Shown in pieces: positions 1 to 7,888 of a stretch of DNA of 38,318 bases. The position numbers and the translations under genes were made by a program. Location of the stretch: positions 1 through 38,318 of the forward strand of contig NZ_QPNC01000027.1 of assembly GCF_003386285.1 (NCBI RefSeq), given 5' to 3'. This DNA is from Nocardiopsis sp. FIRDI 009. GTDB lineage: Bacteria; Actinomycetota; Actinomycetes; Streptosporangiales; Streptosporangiaceae. The notes under the pieces were generated by a model, which was given only the letters and a program-made list of their open reading frames with translations, made no database searches and was not told the origin of the DNA. How positions within the stretch are numbered: the first letter of the stretch is position 1; the number at the start of each line of letters is the position of its first letter.

Positions 1-65
1 CCCGGGCCCTGCGGGGTCGGGTGCGGGCTCTGACGGACAAGCACCCGCTCTACCCCAACCTGTAG
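1..65 (+). CDS. glyA: Serine hydroxymethyltransferase, C-terminal end only
   Basis: Only the last 20 codons are inside the window. The open frame ends with TAG at 63-65 and encodes a tail ending TDKHPLYPNL. Many bacterial GlyA proteins end in a similar segment (arginine-rich helix, then a PLYP-type ending). GlyA interconverts serine and glycine with tetrahydrofolate in the cytoplasm. The next gene, sdaA, breaks serine down, so a serine-metabolism pair is sensible. The identification rests on a short C-terminus plus context and is therefore moderate; any other protein with the same tail would fit. Confidence 0.6.
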   Translation, partial: RALRGRVRALTDKHPLYPNL

Positions 66-137
66 GACCCACCGCGCGGGGCGCGCGCTGCGCCCCGCGC
101 GGGCACGCCACACCTGTGCTCAACGAGGAGGACAGCC

Positions 138-1550
<1,413 letters not shown>

Positions 1551-1569
1551 GGCCCAACGACCCGCCCTG

Positions 1570-1830
1570 TCAGTCGTAGACGGTTGACCGATGGTCGACG
1601 TGAACGACCACGATGACGAGTCGTCCCTGATCAACGGTGTAGATCACGCGGTAGTCACCGACACGGAGCCGCCGGTGCCCGGGAATCCCCGTGAGGGCCT
1701 TGGTGCCGAACGCGAACGGATCCGTTTCGAGTTCAGCGAGCTTCCGCAGAATCGACATGGCTTGATCACGGGGTATCTTTTGAAGCTCGGCCTGGGCCTC
1801 GACCTTGAAGACCGTGACGTACTTAGTCAT
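1570..1830 (-). CDS. RelE/ParE-family toxin
   Basis: 86 residues with the compact RelE/ParE fold pattern: an N-terminal strand, a helical section, then the hallmark GIPGHRRLRVGDYRVIY and a final strand pair ending HVDHRSTVYD. Members are usually mRNA interferases that cut at the ribosome, or gyrase poisons (ParE); the R-R-L-R-V-G-D-Y-R-V-I-Y block is closest to RelE. The gene starts 8 nt inside the 3' end of its antitoxin (antitoxin stop 1823-1825, toxin ATG 1828-1830), the normal translationally coupled antitoxin-first order. Its stop is only 20 nt past the sdaA stop on the opposite strand, so the two genes converge with almost no spacer. Toxicity is inferred from family. Confidence 0.9.
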   Translation of the reverse strand: MTKYVTVFKVEAQAELQKIPRDQAMSILRKLAELETDPFAFGTKALTGIPGHRRLRVGDYRVIYTVDQGRLVIVVVHVDHRSTVYD

Positions 1831-2074
1831 CGCGCTCCAGTGTCTCCGCCATCACCTCGGCCATGGACACCGTCGGAGAGTCCTGGCGCTCCTCGATAAG
1901 CCGCCGGAGCTCCTCCTCGTCACTTCGCCTCGCCCTCTCCAGAACTTCCATGGGAACGAACGCTCCCACCGCCTTGCCGTTACGGGTGACGATCGTGGTG
2001 TCACCGGCCTTCGCACGATCGATGACCTCGGCCAGGTGTGCCCGGAACTCTCTGGATGAGATTGTGTCAGTCAT
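1823..2074 (-). CDS. Phd/YefM-family antitoxin
   Basis: 83 residues starting MTDTISSREFRAHL, the typical Phd/YefM N-terminus that dimerises and binds DNA. The middle has the family strand-turn-strand TTIVTRNGKAVGAFVPMEVLE. The C-terminal half is a charged helix that would wrap the RelE-like toxin encoded just downstream. I chose the ATG at 2072-2074 because the only earlier in-frame ATG lies within the promoter palindrome. No Shine-Dalgarno is visible; a TACACT -10 box ends 6 nt before the ATG, so the mRNA is probably leaderless. The family normally represses its own operon, and the perfect palindrome at 2097-2110 is the obvious operator. Confidence 0.9.
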   Translation of the reverse strand: MTDTISSREFRAHLAEVIDRAKAGDTTIVTRNGKAVGAFVPMEVLERARRSDEEELRRLIEERQDSPTVSMAEVMAETLERDD

Positions 2075-2080
2075 GCAAGC

Positions 2081-2109
2081 AGTGTAGCCAAAGAACATTG
2101 TGTACACAA
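2081..2109 (-). promoter_or_regulatory. Leaderless promoter of the Phd/RelE pair
   Basis: On the minus strand, -35 TTGTGT (2104-2109), a 17-nt spacer and -10 TACACT (2081-2086) lie immediately upstream of the antitoxin ATG at 2074. The -10 ends 6 nt from the ATG, which places transcription start at or next to the start codon. Confidence 0.6.
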
Positions 2110-2110
2110 T
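2097..2110. promoter_or_regulatory. Perfect 14-bp palindrome, probable antitoxin operator
   Basis: ATTGTGTACACAAT is identical to its reverse complement and overlaps the -35 box of the Phd/RelE promoter. Phd/YefM proteins bind short palindromes over their own promoters, so binding here would block RNA polymerase. The role is inferred; the palindrome is seen directly. Confidence 0.6.
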
Positions 2111-2189
2111 TAATCAAGCAAACCAGACCATTCAACGGAAAGCCCGCCTCGCCCAAGGGCCTGATCCAACGGTTCCGGCGTGTGGATCC

Positions 2190-2300
2190 GTGCCGCTGGA
2201 CAAGGTGATCCGGACCATGCGCGACACCGGCCGCGACATGCAGGACAAGTACAAGGAGACCTCGCGCGACGGCCCCGCCGTCAACGCCATCGAGCGCTGA
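2190..2300 (+). pseudogene. Detached copy of the sdaA 3' end (copy 2)
   Basis: About 100 bp from CGCTGGACAAGG to the TGA at 2298-2300 match the last ~100 bp of sdaA (1446-1550) at an exact offset of 750 bp. The reading frame is intact and would encode LDKVIRTMRDTGRDM and a changed ending, SRDGPAVNAIER in place of SRGGLAVNVIEC. There is no start codon with a ribosome site and no upstream domain, so it is a remnant. Its last 40 bp share several base changes with copy 3. Confidence 0.85.
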
Positions 2301-2308
2301 CGCGTCGT

Positions 2309-2719
2309 TCACGGAATCGTGTGGAAGGTCCTCAGGGACGCGGCGATGTCCTCGACGGCGTCGAGCTTGCCCGTGGCGACGTCGAGAACGAACTCCTCCG
2401 CACGATCCTCATCCACGGGGTCGATCAGGGGAGCCCCGTTCACCTCCAGAAAGGTGGCTGCGCAGTTCCACGCGGCCCGCTTGTTGCCGTCGACGAACAC
2501 GTGGTTCCGGGCGAGGGACTGCATGAGTGCCGCGGCCTTGTCGAACAGCCCCGGATAGTGCTCCACTCCGAACGATGACGAGCGCGGACGATGTGCCGCG
2601 CTCTCGAGGAGCCCGTAGTCCCGTACCACCGCGTCGCCCTGCTCGTTCTGACGCAGGGTCAGGGTGGTGATCTCGACTATGAGGGATGCGTTCAGATAGA
2701 TGACGGCGTCTGAGGGCAT
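2309..2719 (-). CDS. Doc-type Fic-family toxin
   Basis: 136 residues, the size of phage P1 Doc (death on curing). The Fic active-site loop is present as HVFVDGNKR at residues 73-81, against the consensus HxFx(D/N)(A/G)NKR; H73, D77, N79, K80 and R81 are all kept, so it looks catalytically competent. Doc transfers phosphate to elongation factor Tu and halts translation. Its ATG directly abuts the TAG stop of the upstream antitoxin gene (2720-2722), giving coupled translation. It lies between the second and third copies of the sdaA 3' end. Doc is usually neutralised by an antitoxin whose C-terminus enters the toxin cleft; the 64-residue partner has a matching helical tail. Confidence 0.92.
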   Translation of the reverse strand: MPSDAVIYLNASLIVEITTLTLRQNEQGDAVVRDYGLLESAAHRPRSSSFGVEHYPGLFDKAAALMQSLARNHVFVDGNKRAAWNCAATFLEVNGAPLIDPVDEDRAEEFVLDVATGKLDAVEDIAASLRTFHTIP

Positions 2720-2914
2720 CTACTGGGCGAGCCTCCGGTTCAGCCCAGCGGAGACGCGGGTCACCCGCGCCGCGGCCTCCATGACCCTGCGACGCTGGAT
2801 CGCGTCGAGGACACTCTCCTTGGCGAGCTTCTTGACGCTGGTCGACTCCGCCGCGGCCGCTTGGCGGATCTGTTCCATCTCCTCTTCGGAGAACTCGATG
2901 TTCAGCGCAGGCAT
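2720..2914 (-). CDS. Antitoxin of the Doc pair, ribbon-helix-helix type
   Basis: 64 residues. A short N-terminal strand (ALNIEFS) is followed by two helices (EEEMEQIRQAAAA; VKKLAKESVLDAIQRR), the order of a ribbon-helix-helix DNA-binding domain. A basic tail (about 44-64) could cover the toxin. The ATG has a GGGAG-like site a few bases upstream. It is first in a two-gene operon with the Doc toxin directly downstream. An 18-bp perfect palindrome lies 22-39 nt upstream of the start and is its likely operator. Assignment rests on size, fold pattern and position; the antitoxin role is inferred. Confidence 0.82.
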   Translation of the reverse strand: MPALNIEFSEEEMEQIRQAAAAESTSVKKLAKESVLDAIQRRRVMEAAARVTRVSAGLNRRLAQ

Positions 2915-2935
2915 ACTCCCACCCCACTTGGTACC

Positions 2936-2967
2936 TAACCTGGTACCAGGTTACCCCTGTCAGGGGT
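2936..2967. promoter_or_regulatory. Two palindromes upstream of the Doc pair
   Basis: TAACCTGGTACCAGGTTA (2936-2953) is a perfect 18-bp palindrome. Next to it, ACCCCTG-T-CAGGGGT (2953-2967) is a second near-perfect palindrome with a one-base centre. A partial half-site TTGGTACC lies on the gene side. On the minus strand CTGACA could serve as -35, though spacing to the nearest -10-like TAGGTA is loose. This is the expected place for autoregulation by the antitoxin. Confidence 0.55.
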
Positions 2968-2998
2968 GACCGCGCAGACGTTGTCGACCGTTGTCGCC

Positions 2999-3095
2999 AA
3001 GGTGATCCGGACCATGCGCGGCACCGGCCGCGACATGCACGACAAGCACCAAGGAGACCTCGCGCGACGGCCCCGCCGTCAACGCCATCGAGCGC
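2999..3095 (+). pseudogene. Detached copy of the sdaA 3' end (copy 3)
   Basis: A third copy of the sdaA tail starts at AAGGTGATCCGG, 797 bp after the matching point in copy 2. It carries a one-base insertion (GACAAGCACCAAGG where copies 1 and 2 have GACAAGTACAAGG), so its frame is broken and no stop follows GAGCGC. Its last ~35 bp match copy 2 and differ from the functional gene, so copies 2 and 3 share ancestry after separating from the working tail. Confidence 0.85.
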
Positions 3096-3152
3096 CGGGG
3101 GCGTCCCAGGCCACCACGTGGAAGGTGGGCGGGGCCACAGCGGCGTCCGGTG

Positions 3153-3410
3153 TCAGCCGTCCGCGTGCGGCACGAGCCCGCTGATCCGGTACCAGGTGGG
3201 GTTCTCCCCGCGTCCGCACAGGACGTCGATCCGTAGATCGTCGTCGGCGAGGCGGGCGACCTCCTCACCGTTCCGGTAGGCGCGAAACACCTCCGGATCG
3301 TCGGTCTCGAAGAGCACCGCCCACCGCCCCTCGCCCTCACGGCGCTCCCGTGCGCGCCTCCGCGCCGCCTCGCGTTCGCGTCTCCTCCGCTGTCCCGGCA
3401 CGGACGCCAC
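3153..3410 (-). CDS. Small hypothetical protein with basic N-terminus
   Basis: About 85 residues from a GTG at 3408-3410, just after the stop of the upstream gene; a second in-frame GTG at 3399-3401 is possible. The first ~30 residues are highly basic and helical (RRRREREAARRRARERR). The rest is a short alpha/beta-like region (FETDDPEVFRAYRNGEEVARL) ending VPHADG. I do not recognise a family. It shares the direction of the CxxC protein gene upstream (1 nt gap), which suggests one transcript. Codon usage at third positions is strongly GC, consistent with a real gene. Confidence 0.5.
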   Translation of the reverse strand: MASVPGQRRRREREAARRRARERREGEGRWAVLFETDDPEVFRAYRNGEEVARLADDDLRIDVLCGRGENPTWYRISGLVPHADG

Positions 3411-3411
3411 C

Positions 3412-3876
3412 CTAGAACACACCGGGCCGGTCCTGGCCGGGCTCACGCGGACGCAGCCGCCGCTCGTCGACCACGGCCTCCAGAAGGGCGATCTCGACGA
3501 CATAGGCGACGTGGGCCTCCCACAGACCCGCCGCGTTCCGTCCACGCCACCGTGTGAGCAGCCCCTTGTACCAGGCCCCCGCGTGCCAAACCCAGCAGAG
3601 TTTCGTCCCCTCCGGGGCGTGGTCGGGGAAGCAGTGCACGCACGGCGGACGGTCGTGCCGAACACGTTCCAACGGCACCACCTGGGGATCGTGCACCTCC
3701 AGGCCCATGCGCTCCGCCTTACGCTGGCCGTCGACCAGCGCCTCGCAGCTCAGCGAACGGTGGAACACGGTCCCGCCCGGGGTGATCATCACGCGTTCGG
3801 TCAGCCCGGCGGGAGCGGGGCGGCAGAGCCCGCACTGGCCGGGCAGGAAGTCGTGGACGCAGCGATCGTCGGCCAT
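3412..3876 (-). CDS. Hypothetical protein with several Cys/His metal-site-like motifs
   Basis: 154 residues from the ATG at 3874-3876. Cysteines and histidines cluster in three places: CVHDFLPGQCGLC (C6, H8, C15, C18), HRSLSC (H39, C44) and CVHCFP (C79, H81, C82). These look like zinc-binding pairs, but the fold is not recognised. A Trp-rich segment follows (LCWVWHAGAWYKG, about 93-105), then a segment reading WEAHVAYVVEIALLEAVVDE. No signal peptide or membrane helix is seen. The small basic-N-terminus gene directly follows it. A regulatory or nucleic-acid role would be a guess. Confidence 0.6.
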   Translation of the reverse strand: MADDRCVHDFLPGQCGLCRPAPAGLTERVMITPGGTVFHRSLSCEALVDGQRKAERMGLEVHDPQVVPLERVRHDRPPCVHCFPDHAPEGTKLCWVWHAGAWYKGLLTRWRGRNAAGLWEAHVAYVVEIALLEAVVDERRLRPREPGQDRPGVF

Positions 3877-3948
3877 GCGCCGAGACTGCCACCCCTCCCC
3901 GCCTCCCACCAGCGGCGTTCGTCCCGGCGCCGGAGGACTACGCGCCCC

Positions 3949-4539
3949 TCACACCAGGCTGCGACGGGGGCTCCGCGCCGGGGCGGCCACCGACATCCGA
4001 ATGACCGTGGGGATCCGCTCCAGGTCCAGCGCCTCACCCAGGTGTTTCAACGCCTCCGAGCGCACCCGCTCCCACACCCGCGTCACGTCCGCGTCCTCCT
4101 CCAACAGGAGCGCGATCCGCAGGTGCGGCGCCTCAGCCGACTCGGTCAGCCGCGCCCGCGCCCGGCGCACCCCGGGATACTCGGCGACCTCCTGTTCGAG
4201 GGCGCCGCGCGCCACGCTCTCGCTCATCTCCACGCGCCCGTCCGGGTCGTGGTCGAGCACCACCCTGCCGACCGTGTCGTTCATCCCCTGCACCAACAGC
4301 CACCGCAGGGCCAAAAACCCCGTGAGGAAGGCCACCGCGACCGCGGCGTAGGGGACCCACCGCTGGCCGAGCGCCTCCCTGACCCGTGCATCGAGGATCG
4401 CCTCCTCCGCCAGATCCGGGCCGAGGACGCCCCGGCCCGCGGCCAGCGCCGCCAACCCGAGGGCCATCAGCAGTGCCCCGACGACCACCAGGCCCACACG
4501 GTTGCCCCTGGCCGACCGGCGGTTCATGTCCCGACCCAT
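3949..4539 (-). CDS. amaP: Alkaline shock response membrane anchor protein AmaP
   Basis: 196 residues. Two membrane helices (about 15-36 and 63-85) precede a cytoplasmic domain of about 110 residues (RVEMSESVARGALEQEV to the C-terminus). That layout is typical of AmaP proteins, which hold Asp23 at the membrane. The ATG (4537-4539) is 1 nt past the stop of the upstream gene and has GAGGAC as ribosome site; an internal ATG four codons later is possible. It is the last gene of the six-gene Asp23 operon that runs from 6526. Function in envelope stress is inferred from Firmicute AmaP and from the Asp23 genes beside it. Confidence 0.82.
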   Translation of the reverse strand: MGRDMNRRSARGNRVGLVVVGALLMALGLAALAAGRGVLGPDLAEEAILDARVREALGQRWVPYAAVAVAFLTGFLALRWLLVQGMNDTVGRVVLDHDPDGRVEMSESVARGALEQEVAEYPGVRRARARLTESAEAPHLRIALLLEEDADVTRVWERVRSEALKHLGEALDLERIPTVIRMSVAAPARSPRRSLV

Positions 4540-4540
4540 G

Positions 4541-5146
4541 TCAGTCCTCCGCGTACCGCACGTGCGTGACGATCCGTATGCTGCGCAGCGGCGCCAACTC
4601 CTCCAACCGACGTTCCACGGCCGCGGTCACCTCGGCCGGCAGTCCCTCCCGGTCGGGTGTGCCCGTGCGCACGTGAACCCGTATCCGCCGCCCCCGCAAC
4701 GTCACGTGCACCGAGTCGACCCCGCTGACCTCCCGTGCCGCCGACGACACCGTCCGGCGCAGGGCCGGGCGGGTCAGCCCGACCACCAGCGCCGGATCGT
4801 CGGTGCGCAGCGCCGTCCACCGGCTGTTGCCGGGGGCCAGTGCGACGACGATCAGGGCCAGCCCGATCGCGGCCAGCACCGCCGAGGCGATCTGGACCGA
4901 CGGCTCTGACCACGTCGTGGTCTCCGCGTACTCCGTCGCCGCCCCGACCGGGATCATCCGCAGCGGGCTGCCGGCCAGGGCCGAGATGACCTCGGCGGCC
5001 GACACCACGGCCAACACGAGGATCACCGCCCCCGTGATCACCGCGGGCCAGGACCTGCGGGGGCGGAACGTGTGGACCGCCACACGTTTCGCCCGCCGGT
5101 CGACCCCCTGGTCGGGACGGCCCAAGACCTCTTCCACGGTGGTCAT
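4541..5146 (-). CDS. DUF6286-type membrane protein of the Asp23 operon
   Basis: 201 residues with a cytoplasmic N-terminus of about 33 residues, two membrane helices (about 34-57 and 84-106) and a C-terminal domain. The tail domain (RRTVSSAAREVSGVDSVHV, then RIRVHVRT) resembles the Asp23/AmaP C-terminal fold, so this looks like a second membrane anchor for Asp23-like proteins. The ATG is 1 nt from the stop of the upstream Asp23 gene, so translation is probably coupled. The family name is from memory of actinobacterial Asp23 operons. Confidence 0.7.
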   Translation of the reverse strand: MTTVEEVLGRPDQGVDRRAKRVAVHTFRPRRSWPAVITGAVILVLAVVSAAEVISALAGSPLRMIPVGAATEYAETTTWSEPSVQIASAVLAAIGLALIVVALAPGNSRWTALRTDDPALVVGLTRPALRRTVSSAAREVSGVDSVHVTLRGRRIRVHVRTGTPDREGLPAEVTAAVERRLEELAPLRSIRIVTHVRYAED

Positions 5147-5147
5147 G

Positions 5148-5507
5148 TCAGCGCACCAACTCCGCGATCTCAATGTCGACGCGGTGGACCCGTCCTCCCG
5201 TGGTCCACTCGACCCGCTCCCTGACGTGCGAGCGCACCCGTCCGGCGATCTGGACCACCGGATCCCGGTAGCGCACCGCGATCCGCAGCCGTAACCGCAC
5301 GACACCGCCGCTCATCCGGGCCCTGGCCGCCCGCGTCCGGGCGGGTTCGGCCCCGGGAACCTCCCGGATCGCCTGGGACGCGACCCGCTCGACCACGCGT
5401 GGCGGGATGTCCGTCCGCCCTCCGGGGTCACGACCGACGGCTTCCCGCGACCCCGGTCCACTCCGCTGCGGCGGGACCGTCACCCGCCCCTCGCGCAACC
5501 GTTCCAC
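5148..5507 (-). CDS. Asp23/Gls24-family protein, second copy
   Basis: About 119 residues from a GTG at 5505-5507, chosen because AGGAG lies 5 nt upstream and the TAG of the previous gene is at 5516-5518. The core PPRVVERVASQAIREVPG, then VRLRLRIAVRYRDPVVQIAGRVRSHV and a final strand VHRVDIEIAEL, is the normal Asp23 pattern of helix, two strands, helix and strand. It is cytoplasmic and probably tethered by the AmaP-type proteins encoded downstream. It is the fourth gene of the operon, between the one-helix-pair small protein and the DUF6286 gene. Confidence 0.78.
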   Translation of the reverse strand: MERLREGRVTVPPQRSGPGSREAVGRDPGGRTDIPPRVVERVASQAIREVPGAEPARTRAARARMSGGVVRLRLRIAVRYRDPVVQIAGRVRSHVRERVEWTTGGRVHRVDIEIAELVR

Positions 5508-5515
5508 ACGCGCTC

Positions 5516-5689
5516 CTACGCCGAGCGCCGCGTGAACACCTGGGCGAGGTCGATCTCGCCCTCCATCGCCCGTCCCGCGACGAATCCGGCGACCCCCAGA
5601 CCCAGCACCAGGACGAAGGCCGTGAACCCGCCGAATGCCCCGGCCAGACCCAGCACCGTCCCGAACGCCAACCCCACGATCGGCCACAT
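5516..5689 (-). CDS. Small integral membrane protein, DUF2273-like
   Basis: 57 residues, nearly all hydrophobic from 1 to 40: two membrane helices separated by a glycine-rich turn (LAGAFGGFTAF), then a short polar tail (MEGEIDLAQVFTRRSA). A strong GAGGGGGAGG site precedes the ATG at 5687-5689. Proteins of this size and shape (DUF2273) occur between asp23 and amaP genes in many Gram-positives, which fits this position. Function unknown; a structural role in the Asp23 membrane complex is inferred. Confidence 0.75.
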   Translation of the reverse strand: MWPIVGLAFGTVLGLAGAFGGFTAFVLVLGLGVAGFVAGRAMEGEIDLAQVFTRRSA

Positions 5690-5735
5690 GGCCTCCCCCT
5701 CTCGCGTCCAACCGCCTCCAGCGCCCGCGGCGACC

Positions 5736-6056
5736 TCAGTCACCGGACGGCGCGCCCCCTCCGAGCCCCGCGACCACGTCCTCGACGAACACGTGGACGG
5801 CGCGTCCGCCGGCGAGCGGGCCCAAACCCTCCCGCACCTCGGTGACGACCCGCGGAATCGGTCGTCCGAACCGCACGACGAGCCCGACCTCGACCGTCCC
5901 CGGCCGGACCGCGACGCCACGGACGAAACCGCCGCGCGCGGGGGTGCTGATCGTCCCGAACGCGCCCGGGGACAGCTCCACCACGTCCGGGAAGCGGACC
6001 GCCTCCTCGGCCAGGCGCACGGCGGTCTCCTCCGGACCGGCGTCCTCGCCCACCAC
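5736..6056 (-). CDS. Asp23-like protein, divergent copy
   Basis: 106 residues. The GTG start (6054-6056) overlaps the TAG of the upstream Asp23 gene by one base, so it is translationally coupled. The pattern RLAEEAVRFPDVVELSPG, VRPGTVEVGLVVRFGRPIPRVVTEV and HVFVEDVVAGL matches the Asp23 order (helix, strand pair, helix, strand) but is shorter and lacks the usual glycine-rich linker. There is a 46-nt gap to the next gene. It is probably cytoplasmic and may form mixed oligomers with the other two copies. Low similarity to textbook Asp23, so family assignment is moderate. Confidence 0.65.
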   Translation of the reverse strand: MVGEDAGPEETAVRLAEEAVRFPDVVELSPGAFGTISTPARGGFVRGVAVRPGTVEVGLVVRFGRPIPRVVTEVREGLGPLAGGRAVHVFVEDVVAGLGGGAPSGD

Positions 6057-6526
6057 TACTGGACTCGGGGCGCGTCGCCGCCCCCGCCCTGTTCGTCGTC
6101 ACCGTCGTCGGGCAGGTGGATGTCGTCGACCCTGATGTTGATCTCGGTGACCTCCAGCCCGGTCATCCGCTCCACGGCGGCCGTGACGTTGCGGCGCACC
6201 GCGGCGGCCAGGTCCTGGATGGCCACCCCGTACTCGACGACGAGGTCGATGTCGACGGCGGCCTGGCGCTCCCCCACCTCGACCGAGACCCCGCGGGTCA
6301 CCGACCCGCTGTCGCTGCCCCGGGTCATCGCGTCGCGTACGGCCCCGACCGCACGCGCCGCGCCGCCGCCCATCGCGTGGACGCCGCCGATCTCCCGCGC
6401 GGCCATTCCGGCGATCTTCGCGACCACGCCGTCGGCGATGTGCGTGTGTCCGGCACCGGCGCCGTGCTCGCCCTGGCCCGCGGTACGAGCTCCTGGCACC
6501 TTCGCTTCGCTCTTGGTCTCCGACAC
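6056..6526 (-). CDS. Asp23/Gls24-family envelope stress protein
   Basis: 156 residues; GTG at 6524-6526 with GAGGGGG a few bases upstream. After a disordered 30-residue N-terminus, the Asp23 core runs from about 31 to 138: IADGVVAKIAGMAAREI, a glycine-rich stretch, VSVEVGERQAAVDIDLVVEYGV, then a helix and VTEINIRVDDI. The acidic/glycine tail (DDGDDEQGGGGD) is disordered. It is the first gene of a six-gene operon with two further Asp23-like genes, two anchor proteins and a tiny membrane protein. In Firmicutes Asp23 coats the inner face of the membrane and supports the cell-wall stress response; the same is inferred here. Confidence 0.85.
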   Translation of the reverse strand: MSETKSEAKVPGARTAGQGEHGAGAGHTHIADGVVAKIAGMAAREIGGVHAMGGGAARAVGAVRDAMTRGSDSGSVTRGVSVEVGERQAAVDIDLVVEYGVAIQDLAAAVRRNVTAAVERMTGLEVTEINIRVDDIHLPDDGDDEQGGGGDAPRVQ

Positions 6527-6740
6527 CGGTCCCCCTCAGCAGTGTGCTCCGAACCCGTCCCCGCAGCCTGACCGAAACCCGATCACCGGCTCCGCTCCGC
6601 GCGTCGACGGGAATCTACCTCAACACACCATATACACACTGTTCGTGGTCGACAAGATACATTGAGTAAGGTTTCCCAGGTCAGAAAGGTAACGTCAGTG
6701 CCATCCCTGCCCCAAAACCGCGCCGTGAATCCCCTGGGCA
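6527..6740. other. Intergenic region upstream of the Asp23 operon
   Basis: With the purU terminator (6741-6775), the gap between the Asp23 and purU genes is about 300 bp. An AT-rich stretch (about 6621-6700) must hold the operon promoter. On the minus strand TATCTT preceded by CTGACC at 19 nt is the best pair I see, but it is weak. I found no convincing stress-sigma promoter. Confidence 0.35.
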
Positions 6741-6775
6741 CAAAAAGAGGGGGCACCCGAAGGCACCCCCCTCTG
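6741..6775 (-). terminator. Intrinsic terminator of purU
   Basis: Read on the minus strand, AGAGGGGG pairs with CCCCCTCT across a small upper stem (UGCC/GGUG with G-U pairs) and a UUCG loop. A run of five Ts follows (6742-6746). It is a textbook Rho-independent terminator, unusual among the mostly U-less hairpins of this window. Confidence 0.85.
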
Positions 6776-6827
6776 TGCGTCCGAAAACGGTTCCCTCCCG
6801 GCGTGCCGCCGGGGGACCGCGCACGGC

Positions 6828-7718
6828 TCAGTCGAAGATGACCGTCTTGTCCCCGTTCAGCAGGACACGGCGCTGGGCGTGCCAGTTGACCGCGCGCGCC
6901 AGCGCGACGGACTCCAGGTCCCGACCGATCGCGGTGAGCTGCTCCGGGCTGTGGGTGTGGTCGACCCTGGACACCTCCTGCTCGATGATCGGCCCCTCGT
7001 CGAGATCGGCGGTCACGTAGTGGGCGGTGGCGCCGATCAGCTTCACCCCGCGCCGATGCGCCTGGTGGTAGGGGCGCGCGCCCTTGAAGCTCGGCAGGAA
7101 GGAGTGGTGGATGTTGATGATCCGGCCGGACATCTTGGCGCACAGCTGCTCGGTGAGCACCTGCATGTACCGGGCCAGGACGATGAGGTCCACGTCGTAG
7201 GAGTCGACCAGTTCCAGGAGCCGGGCCTCCTGCTCCCCCTTGGTCGCCGCGCTCACCGGCAGGTGGTGGAAGTCCACACCGTAGGAGTCGGCGAGGAACT
7301 CCAGGTCGGGGTGGTTGGACACCACGGCGGCGATGTCCACGTCCAGCAGTCCGCTGCGCTGGCGGTAGAGCAGGTCGTTGAGGCAGTGCCCGAACTTGGA
7401 GACCATGACGATCATGCGCGGGCGGATGTCACGGGCCTGGAGGCTCCACTCCACCACGGGATCGCCGGCCCCGTCGCTGAAGTCGCCGGCCAGCGCCGCG
7501 AACGCGCCCCGCAGGGAGTCCTCCCCGGCCACGGCGCCGTCCTCCCCGCGCTCGGCCACGAACTGCATCCGCAGGAAGAAGCGTCCCGTGTAGTGGTCGC
7601 CGTACTGCTGACTCTCGGTGATGTTGCACCCGTGGTCGGACAGCAGGTTGGCCACCGCCGCGACGATGCCCCGGCTGTCGGGACACGAAAGGGTCAGGAC
7701 GTACTCGCGCTCACTCAT
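6828..7718 (-). CDS. purU: Formyltetrahydrofolate deformylase
   Basis: 296 residues from the ATG at 7716-7718. It hydrolyses 10-formyl-tetrahydrofolate to formate and tetrahydrofolate, balancing one-carbon pools and supplying formate for purine synthesis. The N-terminal ACT regulatory domain (about 4-90, LTLSCPDSRGIVAAVANLL) is followed by the formyltransferase fold. Catalytic residues are visible: N202 and H204 in INIHHSFLPSF, and D240 in DLDEGPIIEQ. The length matches E. coli PurU. It is monocistronic, with a strong terminator behind it, and divergent from the aldolase-like gene. Confidence 0.96.
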   Translation of the reverse strand: MSEREYVLTLSCPDSRGIVAAVANLLSDHGCNITESQQYGDHYTGRFFLRMQFVAERGEDGAVAGEDSLRGAFAALAGDFSDGAGDPVVEWSLQARDIRPRMIVMVSKFGHCLNDLLYRQRSGLLDVDIAAVVSNHPDLEFLADSYGVDFHHLPVSAATKGEQEARLLELVDSYDVDLIVLARYMQVLTEQLCAKMSGRIINIHHSFLPSFKGARPYHQAHRRGVKLIGATAHYVTADLDEGPIIEQEVSRVDHTHSPEQLTAIGRDLESVALARAVNWHAQRRVLLNGDKTVIFD

Positions 7719-7854
7719 GGGAAGAACCACTCCAGGGATAGGACCGGCTGAACAGCCAGGATGCTCCAGGATATCGGCACCTGTCGAACCGCGCGCGGGT
7801 TCGGCCGGGTCGCGGCGGCCACACCCGCGGCCGAGAACGGCCCCCCCAGGGAAT

Positions 7855-7869
7855 ATGAAAACTATTCAT
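7855..7869. promoter_or_regulatory. Inverted repeat upstream of the aldolase-like gene
   Basis: ATGAA-N5-TTCAT lies 20 nt before the chosen ATG at 7889, in an otherwise AT-rich short segment. It could be an operator or simply overlap the promoter. No regulator is linked to it. Confidence 0.3.
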
Positions 7870-7888
7870 GTTCTGGCATCCTCAAACC

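Noticed and set aside
2100..2300. Plus-strand open frame ending with the sdaA-like tail
   Set aside because: No ribosome site and the first part is promoter sequence of the Phd pair; it is a gene remnant, not a working gene.
1551..3100. Integrative element or integron in the TA region
   Set aside because: No integrase, attC-like structure or excisionase. Repeats are sdaA tails, not short att cores, so I treat it only as a cassette-like array.
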